Shown: positions 43,014 through 53,339, counted from the first letter of the stretch. The stretch: DNA of 64,000 nt from Flavilitoribacter nigricans DSM 23189 = NBRC 102662 (GCF_002646595.1 NZ_PDUD01000035.1:1-64000); one strand, 5' to 3'. The notes: generated from the letters alone by a model not told the origin. A program made the numbers and translations.

Positions 43014-45890
43014 TTAATACTCCAAGATAAACTTGGTCAGGTTCTGTCCCTTTTCCAGATCAAGCTTTTTGCGCAGCCGGTAGCGGGCCACTTCAACGCC
43101 GCGAATGGAGATCCCCATGAGGTTGGCGATCTCTTTGGTGTCCAGGTTAAGTCTTAAAAATGCACTGAGCTTTTGTTCGTTGGGAGTCAGATCGACAAAC
43201 TGGTTTCTTAAGCGCCCCAGAAAATCTCCGTGTACCCGGTCGAAGTGATGTTTAAATTGTTCCCAGTCTTCCTGCAGCCTCAGGGTCGTATCGATCTCTC
43301 TGACAATTTTCTCCAGGGCCCGTTTGGTCTCTACATTTTTCCCCTTTTGCTTTACTTCATTCAAGTCTTCCCGGATCGTTTCCATAAACTCGTTCTTAAC
43401 CACCAGATTCATGGTGGAAGCGGCGAGCAGTTGATTGAGATGATCCAGTTCGCTTTTCATCTTTGCTTCCTCTAATTGCAGGAGTTCTTCTTCTTTTCGT
43501 TGCTCAACTTCAATGAGCTCCTGTTGTTTTGCCGCCAGGGCTGCCTGCTTGCCTTCTTCTATTTTTACGGCTTTTTGCTTGTAATGGCGTTGCTGCATCC
43601 GGAAAAGCAGCAGCAATACCCAAATGACTACAATGAGGTATAGCGCTTTAGCCCAAAGACTTTTGTAAAAGGGAGGAGTTACCCGCAATAGTAAAGGTTT
43701 GCTGCTGGTTATTTCCCCCAGGGCGTTGCGGATGTCCACAATGAATTCGTAATCTCCGGCGGTTAGATTGGTATATTCCTTGGTAGTCGAATTGGTCCAG
43801 GGCCCGTAGTCTTCATCAAAGCCTTTCAGATAATATCGAAACTGCTGGTTATTGACATCCTGGAACTGAAAAGATTCTACGTGGAACTGCAGCACCTTTG
43901 TTTTTTGTTTTATGGCTAACTCTACGGGGCGGTCAGGCTTTGATGCAAAAGGTTTTCGGGAATAGAGAACGCTGTCTTCCGTTACACTATACACCCTACT
44001 GATCACCAGTGGATTCTCCGGTAAGGTTCGTCCTTCCAGTGCCGGATCGTAAAATATAAAGCCCTCATTGGCATTAAACAAAACCCCCTTACTGGTATTT
44101 ACCGAAATATGTAGCAGGTCGTTGTTGAAAGAATACCGCAACTGGAAAAGGGAAGAAGGGATATATTGGTAATTACTGGCACTGATCTGCCGGAAGTATC
44201 CAACTTTGTTATCCGCATAGACATGAATGTTTTTCTGCCGGTCCTGCACCAGCAGATAAACGGGCTGGGGGCCAATTTCGTCAAAGAGGAAGTCTGATCT
44301 TACGATCCGGTCGCTCGTCTGGTCCAGCTTGTAGATTCCGGATCTGGTGGCTATCTGGATCTCATTATTGCAGCTACTGAGTATGATCTGTTCATTGATC
44401 GGAAGCTCCTCCGCGACCGATATTTTTTTAACCGTAGCACTCGTTAATTGCTCTTCGAGCTGCAATCGGTAAAGTCCTTTATAGAACTGACCAACCCAGA
44501 TCCTTCCCTTTTGATCTTCTTCGAAGAAACGACTTGATTCATTAAAGCCGGCGATCTTTTGCACGGCCTCCAGTTCCATATTTTTATTAACCTGAAAAAG
44601 GTACAGCCCCGAATAGGTGCCCCCAATTGCGTATCCGGGCTGCGAATGCAGTGGCTTTATTTGCCAAAGTCCGTCGGTAGCGGCCACACGGCGGGCGGTG
44701 CGATCTTCCAGAATAAACAATCCGGTATGGTGCCCGGCGTAAAGCTTGCCGCTGATCTCCTGCATTCCGTAGGCAGGCCCTTCGGTACCGCTAAGGAAGA
44801 TACTTTTTGCGGCCCCCCGCTCCGAAAAATAGATGCCGTTGGAAGTCGTGTAATAAGTGCCGCCATCGGTTTCAAAAGCTTCGTATCCGCTACCCTGAAT
44901 ATCTATCTCCTGGTTGATCAGGCGAATGGGAGAATTGATGTCAATGATCGCCAGCCCGTTTTGCATGCCCACCCACAGGTCTCCGGCAAAATCCTGGAAA
45001 GCCCGTAAACAGGCATTGGTCTGGAGCCCGTCCTGTTTGGTGATGTGCTCCATGGTTTGCTGCTGCAGATCGTAGAGGAACAAACCCGCAGTTTGGGTGG
45101 AAATGGCCAGCCGGCTGTCGGAAAGTTGCAATACATGGTTCACATATTTTCCCTGTAAAGCAGCACTAAGGGTCTGATACTCATCACTCGTCACGCCGAA
45201 GAAATTGGCGTATTCGATGGTCCCGGAATTATAAAATAAAAGCAACCCATCATCTTGCGGAATGATCCCGGCCAGTATCTGATCTTTTTGCCCCTGCGGA
45301 TAGCTTGCCGTCAGTTCGTCGCCGTTCATTTCCAGTAGTTGCCCCCGTGAAGTTTGGGTAAACAGTTTCCCATTGACGAGAAATGATCGGTCCAGGCCTT
45401 CCTCTACGCTAATGACTTTGATAGACTGGCCGTCGTAGACATAAATGCCCTGGAAAGTGCAGAAGTAGACTTTAGAATGCAGTATAAAGACATCCCATAC
45501 CTCGTCAAATTCTTTGAAATCTTCCGGTATTTTGTTGATCAGCGAAATATAATTCCAATTCTTTTCAAAGAATCCGAACTCTCCCTGTGAACCAATATAC
45601 AGTCGATTGGTTGTATCATCGAATGCGAGCGATCGTTGTTTTTTCCCGGTTTTAAAAGCGTGGGTTTCCCATTCGTTTCCATTAAAAGCGAGTACGCCGA
45701 GATTGTTGGCAACGAACAGTGTCATGTCCCGGTTTTGGGCAAAATCAATGTTTTGGATACCGGCTTTATAATCGGATGTCGTAAAGTTTTGAATGGGATA
45801 TTTACCGATAAAGGCGTGCGCCGGTCCGGTAAATAAAGACAGGATGACAATCCGGAAAATGTACTTGCTGATGTGACGGGAAAAACTCAT
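43014..45890 (-). CDS. Membrane regulator: propeller, Y_Y_Y domain and LuxR-type HTH
   Basis: 958 residues. Signal peptide about 1-27; periplasmic beta-propeller about 35-620 (units like GDLWVGMQNG and GRIWVGQFYKG); Y_Y_Y domain about 655-735 (QFRYYLKGFDEDYGPW); one membrane helix about 742-762; long coiled coil about 765-835 rich in Glu/Gln/Lys; LuxR-type DNA-binding domain about 890-958 (LTPNEQKLSAFL, then LDTKEIANLMGISIRGVEVAR). There is no kinase or receiver: the sensor is joined directly to the DNA-binding domain. It is divergent from the beta-glucan operon and is its likely activator. Confidence 0.9.
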   Translation of the reverse strand: MSFSRHISKYIFRIVILSLFTGPAHAFIGKYPIQNFTTSDYKAGIQNIDFAQNRDMTLFVANNLGVLAFNGNEWETHAFKTGKKQRSLAFDDTTNRLYIGSQGEFGFFEKNWNYISLINKIPEDFKEFDEVWDVFILHSKVYFCTFQGIYVYDGQSIKVISVEEGLDRSFLVNGKLFTQTSRGQLLEMNGDELTASYPQGQKDQILAGIIPQDDGLLLFYNSGTIEYANFFGVTSDEYQTLSAALQGKYVNHVLQLSDSRLAISTQTAGLFLYDLQQQTMEHITKQDGLQTNACLRAFQDFAGDLWVGMQNGLAIIDINSPIRLINQEIDIQGSGYEAFETDGGTYYTTSNGIYFSERGAAKSIFLSGTEGPAYGMQEISGKLYAGHHTGLFILEDRTARRVAATDGLWQIKPLHSQPGYAIGGTYSGLYLFQVNKNMELEAVQKIAGFNESSRFFEEDQKGRIWVGQFYKGLYRLQLEEQLTSATVKKISVAEELPINEQIILSSCNNEIQIATRSGIYKLDQTSDRIVRSDFLFDEIGPQPVYLLVQDRQKNIHVYADNKVGYFRQISASNYQYIPSSLFQLRYSFNNDLLHISVNTSKGVLFNANEGFIFYDPALEGRTLPENPLVISRVYSVTEDSVLYSRKPFASKPDRPVELAIKQKTKVLQFHVESFQFQDVNNQQFRYYLKGFDEDYGPWTNSTTKEYTNLTAGDYEFIVDIRNALGEITSSKPLLLRVTPPFYKSLWAKALYLIVVIWVLLLLFRMQQRHYKQKAVKIEEGKQAALAAKQQELIEVEQRKEEELLQLEEAKMKSELDHLNQLLAASTMNLVVKNEFMETIREDLNEVKQKGKNVETKRALEKIVREIDTTLRLQEDWEQFKHHFDRVHGDFLGRLRNQFVDLTPNEQKLSAFLRLNLDTKEIANLMGISIRGVEVARYRLRKKLDLEKGQNLTKFILEY

Positions 45891-46130
45891 GTGCAGTTAT
45901 TGAAAATAAATTATAACTGATTATCAGTGTTTTATGGTGATGTATGTGCAGTTTTGATGTAGTTGTGAAAAAAAATGGCGAAAGAATTGATGAGGCGCTA
46001 TTTTTCCTGTGGAGGCAATATAAGCCTATATTTGATCAAAATAGCATCACAGGAGGAAGGAATTGTGGTACGGATAAGATCTTCAGGAAAAATACAAGCT
46101 GGTATACTAAGTCTATCAAAAAATGATCAT
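45891..46130. other. Divergent promoter region of the beta-glucan locus
   Basis: 240 bases between the regulator and the first locus gene, A/T-rich, with a TATATTTG box. Confidence 0.5.
46027..46034 (+). promoter_or_regulatory. Candidate promoter box for the beta-glucan operon
   Basis: TATATTTG fits TAnnTTTG, about 100 bases before the preferred start; a T-rich stretch lies about 22 bases upstream. Confidence 0.4.
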
Positions 46131-49100
46131 ATGAAGAACGTGCTTTTACAACTAATCCTGTCTCTAGCTGTAACATCGGCCGTGGCCCAGGCCGATCAGG
46201 TAAGCGTTATAAAAAATGACGAGGGCATGAAACTGGTCGTTAACGGGGCTGATTTCATGATCAACGGTATGAACTGGGATTATTTCCCGATCGGTACCAA
46301 TTTTTCGTACAGCCTCTGGAACCAGTCGGATGATATCATCAAGGCCGCTCTGGATACGGAGATGTCCATGTTAAAGCATATGGGCGTAAACGTCATCCGG
46401 CAGTACACCGGAGTCCAGCCCCGATGGATCCAGTACATCTACGAAAAGTACGGGATCTACACCATGCTCAACCATTCGTTTGGCCGGTATGGTTTAACGC
46501 TGAACGGTGAGTGGGTACCCAATACGGAATATGCAGACCCGCGAACCCGACAACTATTGCTTTCGGAAACCCAGGCGATGGTAGAGGCTTATAAAAACAC
46601 ACCGGGCCTGCTCCTGTACTTACTCGGTAATGAAAACAACTACGGGCTGTTCTGGGAAGGTGCCGAAACGGAAGATATTCCGGTGGAGGACCGAAAGTCG
46701 ACCGCCCGGGCCCGGGCCATGTACAAGCTCTTTAATGAGGCTACCGTTGCGATGAAAGGTATCGACAAGGCCCATCCGGTAGCCATCTGCAACGGCGATC
46801 TGTTGTTTGCCGAAATCATCGCCGAAGAGTGCGCTGATGTAGATATCTTCGGAGTAAATATGTACCGCGGCGTTTCTTTTGGAGATGCTTTCCAAAGGGT
46901 GAAGGACGAATTGGATATGCCGATCATGTTTACGGAATTCGGTGCCGATGCCTTCAATGCCGTTGAAAACGAGGAAGATCAGAGGTCCCAGGCCTATTAT
47001 ATGGTCGGGAACTGGCAGGAGATCTACCAGAATGCAGCGGGCATGGGTAAAGTTGGGAATTCACTCGGTGGATTCACCTTCCAGTTTAGTGACGGGTGGT
47101 GGAAATTCGGACAAACTACCAATCTGGATGTTCACGACAACAACGCCTCCTGGTCTAACGGCGGTTACCAAAGCGACTTTGTAGCCGGTGAAAATAACAT
47201 GAACGAAGAGTGGTTCGGTATTTGCGCCAAGGGGCCGACCAACGCACGGGGTCTTTACGATCTTTACCCCCGTGCGGCCTATTACGCGCTCAAGGAAGTG
47301 CATTTGCTGGATCCATTTGCCAGTGGGGTAAGCCTGTCCACCATCGATGAGCACTTCGGCCAGATATCCCTAACCGAGGCGGTATTACAGGCCCGGGGCG
47401 ATCAGGCCGCTCTCGACGGTGAACAGTTGAAAAAAGTGAGGATCGCCGGATTGCGGGCAGAATTGACCACCTTCACCACCGGCGGGAAAAACATCAGTAC
47501 TCCAAAGGAAGCGGATCCCGATGTATTGCGGTATCCGGATGAACTGGGTTTCGACCACATGCAATCCTTTTTCGTAGATGTGGAGGCCAATCCGACCAAC
47601 AGTGTCCGCTTCAATGTATCCTTCAACGCACTCGGTAGAGTGGCCGAAAATCCGATCAATGAGATCTTTTACGAAAATAGGGGACGAACCCGATCCGTAA
47701 ATACCAACCAGGGAAACCTGCCCATCACCTCGCTCAACCGGGTTAGCATTTATCGCGCTGATTTTGCCTGGAATGACAAGTGGTACAACATCAATGGCTT
47801 CTACCGGACCGGACATTACCATTGGGGCTACGAAGGAGACTTTTTCGGACTTTATCCGGAAGCTAATTATGGACCCAACATTGATATTTATAACGGAAAT
47901 GCTCCCTTTGGTTTTGAAGCGGAAGGCAAGAAGTCACTCCGGGGCCTGAAAGTAGCTTTTGGCCCGGAGCTCTGGTGGGGTGCCAACCCGGCGGTGCTGG
48001 TCAAATACTCGCGCCAGCTAGGTAAGATCAACCTGACGGGTATTTTCCACGAAGACATCGACGAACCCGCACCATCGGTAAGTTCCTTTGCCGTGCCGAT
48101 GCCCCAGACCCGCCGGGCAACCCTGCATGCCAAAACCAAAGTGGGACCCATCGGAGTCGAACTGGGTGGTATCTGGGGAGGCCAGCCCCTGGTCGGCCGA
48201 CGGTTTCAGATCGTAGCTGATGCGGACGATTCCCGCGGACAGGAAGCCGTTTACCAGGATGAGATCCAGGCGAAAGATACCTGGGGCGGAAAGGTGAAAT
48301 TCACGTACTCTTCCGGTCCGGTCAACTGGTACGCTCAGGGCGCCGCTATGGGATTGGTCGCAAATGGAGGCGCCGATTATACCCGAACCTTTACCGGCTG
48401 GCGCCTGAAAGACAGTGGAAGCGGTAACCAGTTCAACTTCCTGACCGGCTTTACTTACCTGATCGGTGATTTTCAGATTGCCCCGAACTTCTTGTGGCAA
48501 AAACCGGTGGTGGGCCCCATACCCTTTGATGTGGCGGCTCCGGGAAGACCCCGGAACATACTCGATGATCCCTTCTCCGTGCGCCAGAACCGGGAAACCG
48601 TTGCGGGAGAGATCCTGTTTACCTACGACCCGACCCCCGGCACCTGGATGTACGACTGGGACAATGACCTGATGGAAGATGCGCCCCTGGCCCTTAGTGC
48701 CGGCTTCGTATATCGCCACCTACCAACTACCCAGGATGCCGGTATCGGTATTTTTGCGGACGGTCGTACGCTTTTTGCCTTCCCGGGAGCACCTCCCGCT
48801 CAGGACCTTTGGGAGGTCCACGCCCGGGCGGTGTCGAAACTCAGTCCTGAATTTGGGTTTATTGTCAATGCTTACGGCGGGAATGCTCAGGCTAACGGTA
48901 GTGATCCGAGGCTGATCCAACGCTTCGGTACGGATCTCCGGTTGATCTACCATCGAATGAAGCTCACCTCCATGGTAAAGGTCAACGACTGGGGACCGTT
49001 TGATTACCACCGTGATTTTAACCTGACCTTCCCCCTCCAGTTGACCCTGGACCTGTCCACGACCGTGGGCAAGCCCAAATGGTTCGACTTACCCAATACC

Positions 49101-49274
49101 CGTGCCGGTGTACGCTGGACCTGGCGCTCTCTCAACCAGTATTCACCTCGTTACTGCCCCACCACTACCTTTGATGCAGCCGGGGATCTGGTTTGTGATC
49201 CTCTGGCCCCCGGATTTGATAACGGGCGGGAATGGGAGATCAGAACGTATGTACACTTCAATATTGGCCGGTAA
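46131..49274 (+). CDS. Glycoside hydrolase (clan GH-A type) fused to an outer-membrane beta-barrel
   Basis: 1047 residues from the ATG at 46131 (MKNVLLQLILSLAVTSAVAQ, a signal peptide); an upstream in-frame ATG at 45975 would hide this signal. Residues about 30-400 form a TIM-barrel hydrolase: LLLYLLGNENNYG supplies the acid/base Glu168, and PIMFTEFGADAFN the nucleophile Glu269, a GH2/GH5/GH158-like layout. From about 490 to 1047 the sequence is a run of alternating amphipathic strands with tight Gly/Asn turns (for example KVKFTYSSGPVNWYAQGAAM, and FGTDLRLIYHRMKLT), as in outer-membrane barrels, ending WEIRTYVHFNIGR. It probably cuts beta-glucan while anchored in, or channelling through, the outer membrane. 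The family is not certain; the fusion is directly visible as one open frame. Confidence 0.75.
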   Translation: MKNVLLQLILSLAVTSAVAQADQVSVIKNDEGMKLVVNGADFMINGMNWDYFPIGTNFSYSLWNQSDDIIKAALDTEMSMLKHMGVNVIRQYTGVQPRWIQYIYEKYGIYTMLNHSFGRYGLTLNGEWVPNTEYADPRTRQLLLSETQAMVEAYKNTPGLLLYLLGNENNYGLFWEGAETEDIPVEDRKSTARARAMYKLFNEATVAMKGIDKAHPVAICNGDLLFAEIIAEECADVDIFGVNMYRGVSFGDAFQRVKDELDMPIMFTEFGADAFNAVENEEDQRSQAYYMVGNWQEIYQNAAGMGKVGNSLGGFTFQFSDGWWKFGQTTNLDVHDNNASWSNGGYQSDFVAGENNMNEEWFGICAKGPTNARGLYDLYPRAAYYALKEVHLLDPFASGVSLSTIDEHFGQISLTEAVLQARGDQAALDGEQLKKVRIAGLRAELTTFTTGGKNISTPKEADPDVLRYPDELGFDHMQSFFVDVEANPTNSVRFNVSFNALGRVAENPINEIFYENRGRTRSVNTNQGNLPITSLNRVSIYRADFAWNDKWYNINGFYRTGHYHWGYEGDFFGLYPEANYGPNIDIYNGNAPFGFEAEGKKSLRGLKVAFGPELWWGANPAVLVKYSRQLGKINLTGIFHEDIDEPAPSVSSFAVPMPQTRRATLHAKTKVGPIGVELGGIWGGQPLVGRRFQIVADADDSRGQEAVYQDEIQAKDTWGGKVKFTYSSGPVNWYAQGAAMGLVANGGADYTRTFTGWRLKDSGSGNQFNFLTGFTYLIGDFQIAPNFLWQKPVVGPIPFDVAAPGRPRNILDDPFSVRQNRETVAGEILFTYDPTPGTWMYDWDNDLMEDAPLALSAGFVYRHLPTTQDAGIGIFADGRTLFAFPGAPPAQDLWEVHARAVSKLSPEFGFIVNAYGGNAQANGSDPRLIQRFGTDLRLIYHRMKLTSMVKVNDWGPFDYHRDFNLTFPLQLTLDLSTTVGKPKWFDLPNTRAGVRWTWRSLNQYSPRYCPTTTFDAAGDLVCDPLAPGFDNGREWEIRTYVHFNIGR

Positions 49275-49292
49275 ACTATAAAATCTCTGAAA

Positions 49293-52202
49293 ATGACAAT
49301 TCTCGAAAAATATAACTATCCCATAAAGACACTGTTCGCAGCGCTTATCCTGGTAGGTGGCTTCAGCTGCACCCGGGACCTGGACGAACTGGAACTGGCT
49401 ACCTTTCCAACCACAGCAGAAGTATTTATTGACGGATTCAGTTCCGGTCTGAATTACGCTGCTTTCGGAGGATCCAAAACCACCGCTTTCAACGTGGTAG
49501 ATGATGAAGGCTATAACAATTCCGCCGTTATGCGATTCGATATACCCGATGCGGATGATCCGGGTGGTGGTTTCGCTGCGGGCATCTTTTTCACCGATGT
49601 GGCCCGGGACCTTTCCGGTTATAATGTGCTGACTTTCTGGGCAAAGGCCAGCGAATCGGTTGACGTAGATGAGCTGGGTTTCGGTTTTACCTTTCAATCG
49701 GAAAAATACCGGTCCGCTATAAAGGAAATACCCGTGACTACAAACTGGAAAAAGTATTATATCCCCATCGCCGATGCCTCCAAATTAACCGAGGAGAACG
49801 GCATGTTCTATTACGTGGATAGTCCGGACGACGGAGAAGGCTATACCTTCTGGATCGATGAAGTTAAATTTGAGAACCTGAGCACCCTGGCCCGCCCGGG
49901 CGTGCGCATACTCGCCGGACAGGATCAGAGCATCACCGCTGAAACCGGAAACCAGCTTAACATTGGTGAAATTTCCTATACGGCCAATCTGCCAACCGGC
50001 ATTGATCAGTCCGTAGATATCAGCGCAGCTTATTTAACGTTCACCTCTTCCAACTCCGGCGTAGCTACGGTGGATGAGACCGGTAAAGTAACCATTCTGG
50101 ATGCCGGAAATACGGTGATCACCGCTACGCTGGGCGACCTGGAAGCTACCGGTTCCTTAACTATTGAATCCAGTGGTGATCCTTTGCTGCCGGCTACCGC
50201 TGCACCCGTGCCCACCGTGGGACAGGACAGCGTGATCTCCCTGTTCAGTAATGCCTACGATGACGTGCCCGTAGATACCTGGAATCCATTCTGGCAATTT
50301 TCAACCGCAGAAGTAAGCGACGTGAAGATCGGTGAGGACGACCTCAAACGATACAATAACTTAAATTTTGTGGGCATACTGACCGAATCAGCTCCGATTG
50401 ATGCGTCGGAAATGACCCATTTCCATATTGATATCTGGACGCCGGACCCGACCGCACCTCCGGCTACCTTCAAGGTATTGCTGGTGGATTTCGGTGCCGA
50501 CGGCAATTTTGACGGCGGGGATGATTCCTCCCACGAACTCACCTTTACCAGTCCGACCCTGACTACCGGGTCCTGGGTTAGCCTGGATATTCCCCTGTCT
50601 GATTTTACCGGCCTGGCTAACCGGAACCATATTGCACAACTGGTGCTTTCCGGGGACCTCCCCAATCTGTTTGTCGATAATGTTTATTTCTATCAGGCCG
50701 GTGTAGTTCCGGTAGCCGAACCTGCCGAAGCGGCTCCTGAGCCTACGGCCGCGGCCTCGGATGTACTTTCCGTATTCAGTGATGCTTATTCGAATATTGA
50801 GGGCACCGACCTGAATCCCAATTGGGGCCAGGCTACGGTTGTTTCGCAGGTAGATATCGCCGGTAACAATACCTTGTTGTATTCCGGTCTGAACTACCAG
50901 GGTATTCAGCTGGGTAGCAATCAGGATGTATCCGGCATGGAGTTCCTGCACATTGACTATTGGACCGCCAATTCATCCGGACTCAATACCTTTCTGATCA
51001 GTAGAGGGCCCGTAGAAACGGCCTATGCGCTACCGGTGCCGACCACCGGCTGGGCAAGTGTCGATATTCCGTTGTCGGATTTTGCTCCGGTGGATCTGAC
51101 CGATGTGATCCAGCTCAAATTTGACGGAAATGGCAATATCTATCTCGATAATATCTATTTCTACAAAACCGGCGGTGGAGGTATGGAACCCGCCGTATCG
51201 GCTCCCCAACCCACGGAAGCGGCCTCGGAGGTGATCGCTCTGTTCAGTGACGCCTATGCCGACGTAGTGGTGGATACCTGGCGTACGGATTGGTCGGCTG
51301 CGATGCTGGAGGACGTAAGTGTGGCGGGCAATGCCGTGAAGAAGTATTCCAATCTGGACTTTGTCGGGATTGAAACGGTAGCCAATACGGTAGATGCATC
51401 GGGCATGACTCATTTCCGTATGGATGTCTGGTCGCCGGACTTTACCTTCTTCGGAATAAAGCTAGTGGACTTTGGTACGGACGGCGCTTTCGGCGGCGGT
51501 GATGATGTTGAACACCAGATCAACTTTGAGGCTCCGGCGCAGGGCCAATGGATCAGCTACGACATTCCGTTGAGCGATTTCGCCGGCCTTACAACCAGAT
51601 CAAATATCGCCCAGTATATTCTGGTGGGGCAACCAACGGGAACTACTACGGTATATGTGGACAATGTCTACTTCTACAACAGCGAAGGGGGCAATAATGC
51701 TACGGAACCCGGTCTGGCGGCACCCACGCCCACCGAGGATGCCTCTGATGTGATCTCTTTGTTCAGTGAAGCCTATTCGAACGTGGCGGTAGATACCTGG
51801 CGCACGGATTGGTCGGCTGCGATGCTGGAGGACGTAAGTGTAGCGGGCAATGCCGTGAAGAAGTATTCTAATCTGGACTTTGTCGGGATTGAAACGGTAG
51901 CCAATCCGATAGATGCATCCGGAATGACGTATTTCCATATCGATGTCTGGTCGTCAGACTTTACCTTCTTCGGAATAAAGCTAGTGGACTTTGGTGCGGA
52001 CGGCGCTTTCGGCGGTGGTGATGATGTTGAACACCAGATCAACTTTGAGGCGCCGGCACAGGGCCAGTGGATCAGCTACGACATTCCGTTGGATGACTTC
52101 GTGGGGCTTACGACCAGATCGAATATGGCACAGTATATCCTGGTCGGGCAACCGATCGGTGCCACGACCGTCTACGTGGATAATGTTTATTTCCATAAGT
52201 AA
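49293..52202 (+). CDS. Surface lipoprotein with repeated carbohydrate-binding-like modules
   Basis: 969 residues. Lipoprotein signal with Cys26 (VGGFSCTRDLDELE; acidic residues follow the Cys, as in surface-export signals). Module 1 (about 40-200) is a galactose-binding-like beta sandwich (DLSGYNVLTFWAKAS, then TFWIDEVKFENL). A Big_2 immunoglobulin-like domain follows at about 205-295 (TFTSSNSGVATVDETGKV). Then come four related modules of about 150-173 residues, each beginning near P(T)xxxS(D)VISLFSxAY and ending VYVDNVYFY. Modules 3 and 4 are almost identical. This is probably the glycan-capturing partner of the neighbouring enzymes, taking the place of SusD. It is 18 bases after the barrel fusion. 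Confidence 0.75.
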   Translation: MTILEKYNYPIKTLFAALILVGGFSCTRDLDELELATFPTTAEVFIDGFSSGLNYAAFGGSKTTAFNVVDDEGYNNSAVMRFDIPDADDPGGGFAAGIFFTDVARDLSGYNVLTFWAKASESVDVDELGFGFTFQSEKYRSAIKEIPVTTNWKKYYIPIADASKLTEENGMFYYVDSPDDGEGYTFWIDEVKFENLSTLARPGVRILAGQDQSITAETGNQLNIGEISYTANLPTGIDQSVDISAAYLTFTSSNSGVATVDETGKVTILDAGNTVITATLGDLEATGSLTIESSGDPLLPATAAPVPTVGQDSVISLFSNAYDDVPVDTWNPFWQFSTAEVSDVKIGEDDLKRYNNLNFVGILTESAPIDASEMTHFHIDIWTPDPTAPPATFKVLLVDFGADGNFDGGDDSSHELTFTSPTLTTGSWVSLDIPLSDFTGLANRNHIAQLVLSGDLPNLFVDNVYFYQAGVVPVAEPAEAAPEPTAAASDVLSVFSDAYSNIEGTDLNPNWGQATVVSQVDIAGNNTLLYSGLNYQGIQLGSNQDVSGMEFLHIDYWTANSSGLNTFLISRGPVETAYALPVPTTGWASVDIPLSDFAPVDLTDVIQLKFDGNGNIYLDNIYFYKTGGGGMEPAVSAPQPTEAASEVIALFSDAYADVVVDTWRTDWSAAMLEDVSVAGNAVKKYSNLDFVGIETVANTVDASGMTHFRMDVWSPDFTFFGIKLVDFGTDGAFGGGDDVEHQINFEAPAQGQWISYDIPLSDFAGLTTRSNIAQYILVGQPTGTTTVYVDNVYFYNSEGGNNATEPGLAAPTPTEDASDVISLFSEAYSNVAVDTWRTDWSAAMLEDVSVAGNAVKKYSNLDFVGIETVANPIDASGMTYFHIDVWSSDFTFFGIKLVDFGADGAFGGGDDVEHQINFEAPAQGQWISYDIPLDDFVGLTTRSNMAQYILVGQPIGATTVYVDNVYFHK
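51273..52180. repeat. 519-bp near-identical internal duplication
   Basis: 51273-51661 and 51792-52180 are nearly identical at DNA level, offset 519 bases (173 codons), giving the last two modules of the binding lipoprotein. Confidence 0.85.
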
Positions 52203-52232
52203 TTCAGACGCATTGTTTAACACCAATTCCTA

Positions 52233-53132
52233 ATGATCATGACACCTCTGTATAAAAAAGGGAATAACCGCTGGTTGCGAAAAATGAGCTGGTTATTCGT
52301 ATTGTTCTTTGCTTTCTCTGCCTGTGATAATGACGATGACCTACTGACCGATCGCAACTGGCAACTGACCTGGTCCGATGACTTCGACGGACCAGCCGGT
52401 CAGCTCCCGGACGCCTCCAACTGGGTACTGGAAACCGGAAGAGGACCCAATGGCGACGGTTGGGGAAATGCCGAACTCCAGTACTATACGGATCGACCGG
52501 AAAACGTTTCCCTGGACGGGAATGGAAATCTGGCGATCACCGCCCGGCGGGAAAGCTACGCGGGAGCTCCCTACACCTCAGCGCGCTTGAAAACGCAGGG
52601 CCGGTTTGAACAGGCTTACGGTCGTTTTGAAGCCAGGATCAAAATGCCCTGGGGCCCGGGTATCTGGCCGGCTTTCTGGATGTTAGGTGCAAGTATTGAA
52701 ACGGAACCCTGGCCTCAGTGCGGGGAAATTGACATCATGGAATACCGGGGGCAGGAACCTAATATCATCCACGGTTCGGTGCACGGGCCCGGTTATTCCG
52801 GCGGTTCTCCCATCACCAAAAGCTATGCGCTCCCGGATGGCCGTTTCGATACGGATTTTCATGTCTTCGCGCTGGAATGGGGAGAGGGTTTCCTCAACTT
52901 CTACGTGGATGACGTAGTCTATCAACAGATAAGGGAGGAGGAAGTCGGCAATATCATCTACCGCGAAAGTAGTACTGGAGATTCCCGGGCGGAGTGGGTA
53001 TTTGACCAGCCTTTCTTTATGCTCCTCAATGTGGCGGTTGGCGGAAATTATGTAGGCTTTCCGGCTCAGGAAACCACGTTTCCCCAAACCATGCTGGTGG
53101 ACTACGTGAGGGTATACCGGGAAGCTAATTAA
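52233..53132 (+). CDS. GH16 beta-1,3-glucanase (laminarinase-like) lipoprotein
   Basis: 299 residues. Lipoprotein signal with Cys31 followed by DNDDD, an acidic tail typical of surface export. The GH16 jelly roll spans about 42-299: nucleophile Glu165 and acid/base Glu170 sit in GEIDIMEYRG, preceded by GPGIWPAFWML and followed by FHVFALEWGEGFLNFYVDD. This is the laminarinase branch (GH16_3-like). It cleaves beta-1,3-glucan chains at the cell surface. Start ATG at 52233 or 52239; both keep the signal. 30 bases after the binding lipoprotein. Confidence 0.92.
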   Translation: MIMTPLYKKGNNRWLRKMSWLFVLFFAFSACDNDDDLLTDRNWQLTWSDDFDGPAGQLPDASNWVLETGRGPNGDGWGNAELQYYTDRPENVSLDGNGNLAITARRESYAGAPYTSARLKTQGRFEQAYGRFEARIKMPWGPGIWPAFWMLGASIETEPWPQCGEIDIMEYRGQEPNIIHGSVHGPGYSGGSPITKSYALPDGRFDTDFHVFALEWGEGFLNFYVDDVVYQQIREEEVGNIIYRESSTGDSRAEWVFDQPFFMLLNVAVGGNYVGFPAQETTFPQTMLVDYVRVYREAN

Positions 53133-53339
53133 GATACAACAGATCCATGAAATAAATGGTATCCGGAGTGCGGTCCTGGGAGGGCTATCTATATCTCGTC
53201 CATTCGGGACTTTTAACTTCTGATTCGCATGATTCACCCTGATCAGCATATCAGTAGATCTCTGGCTGCCTGTCCAGATTATTTCCATAGATCGCACATG
53301 AGCTATTTTCAGTAATTCATCTTATTTGAAATCGTAAGA
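53133..53339. other. Gap splitting the glucan locus into two transcription units
   Basis: 207 bases with no gene; a promoter for the phosphorylase operon is expected here but no clear box is seen. Confidence 0.4.
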
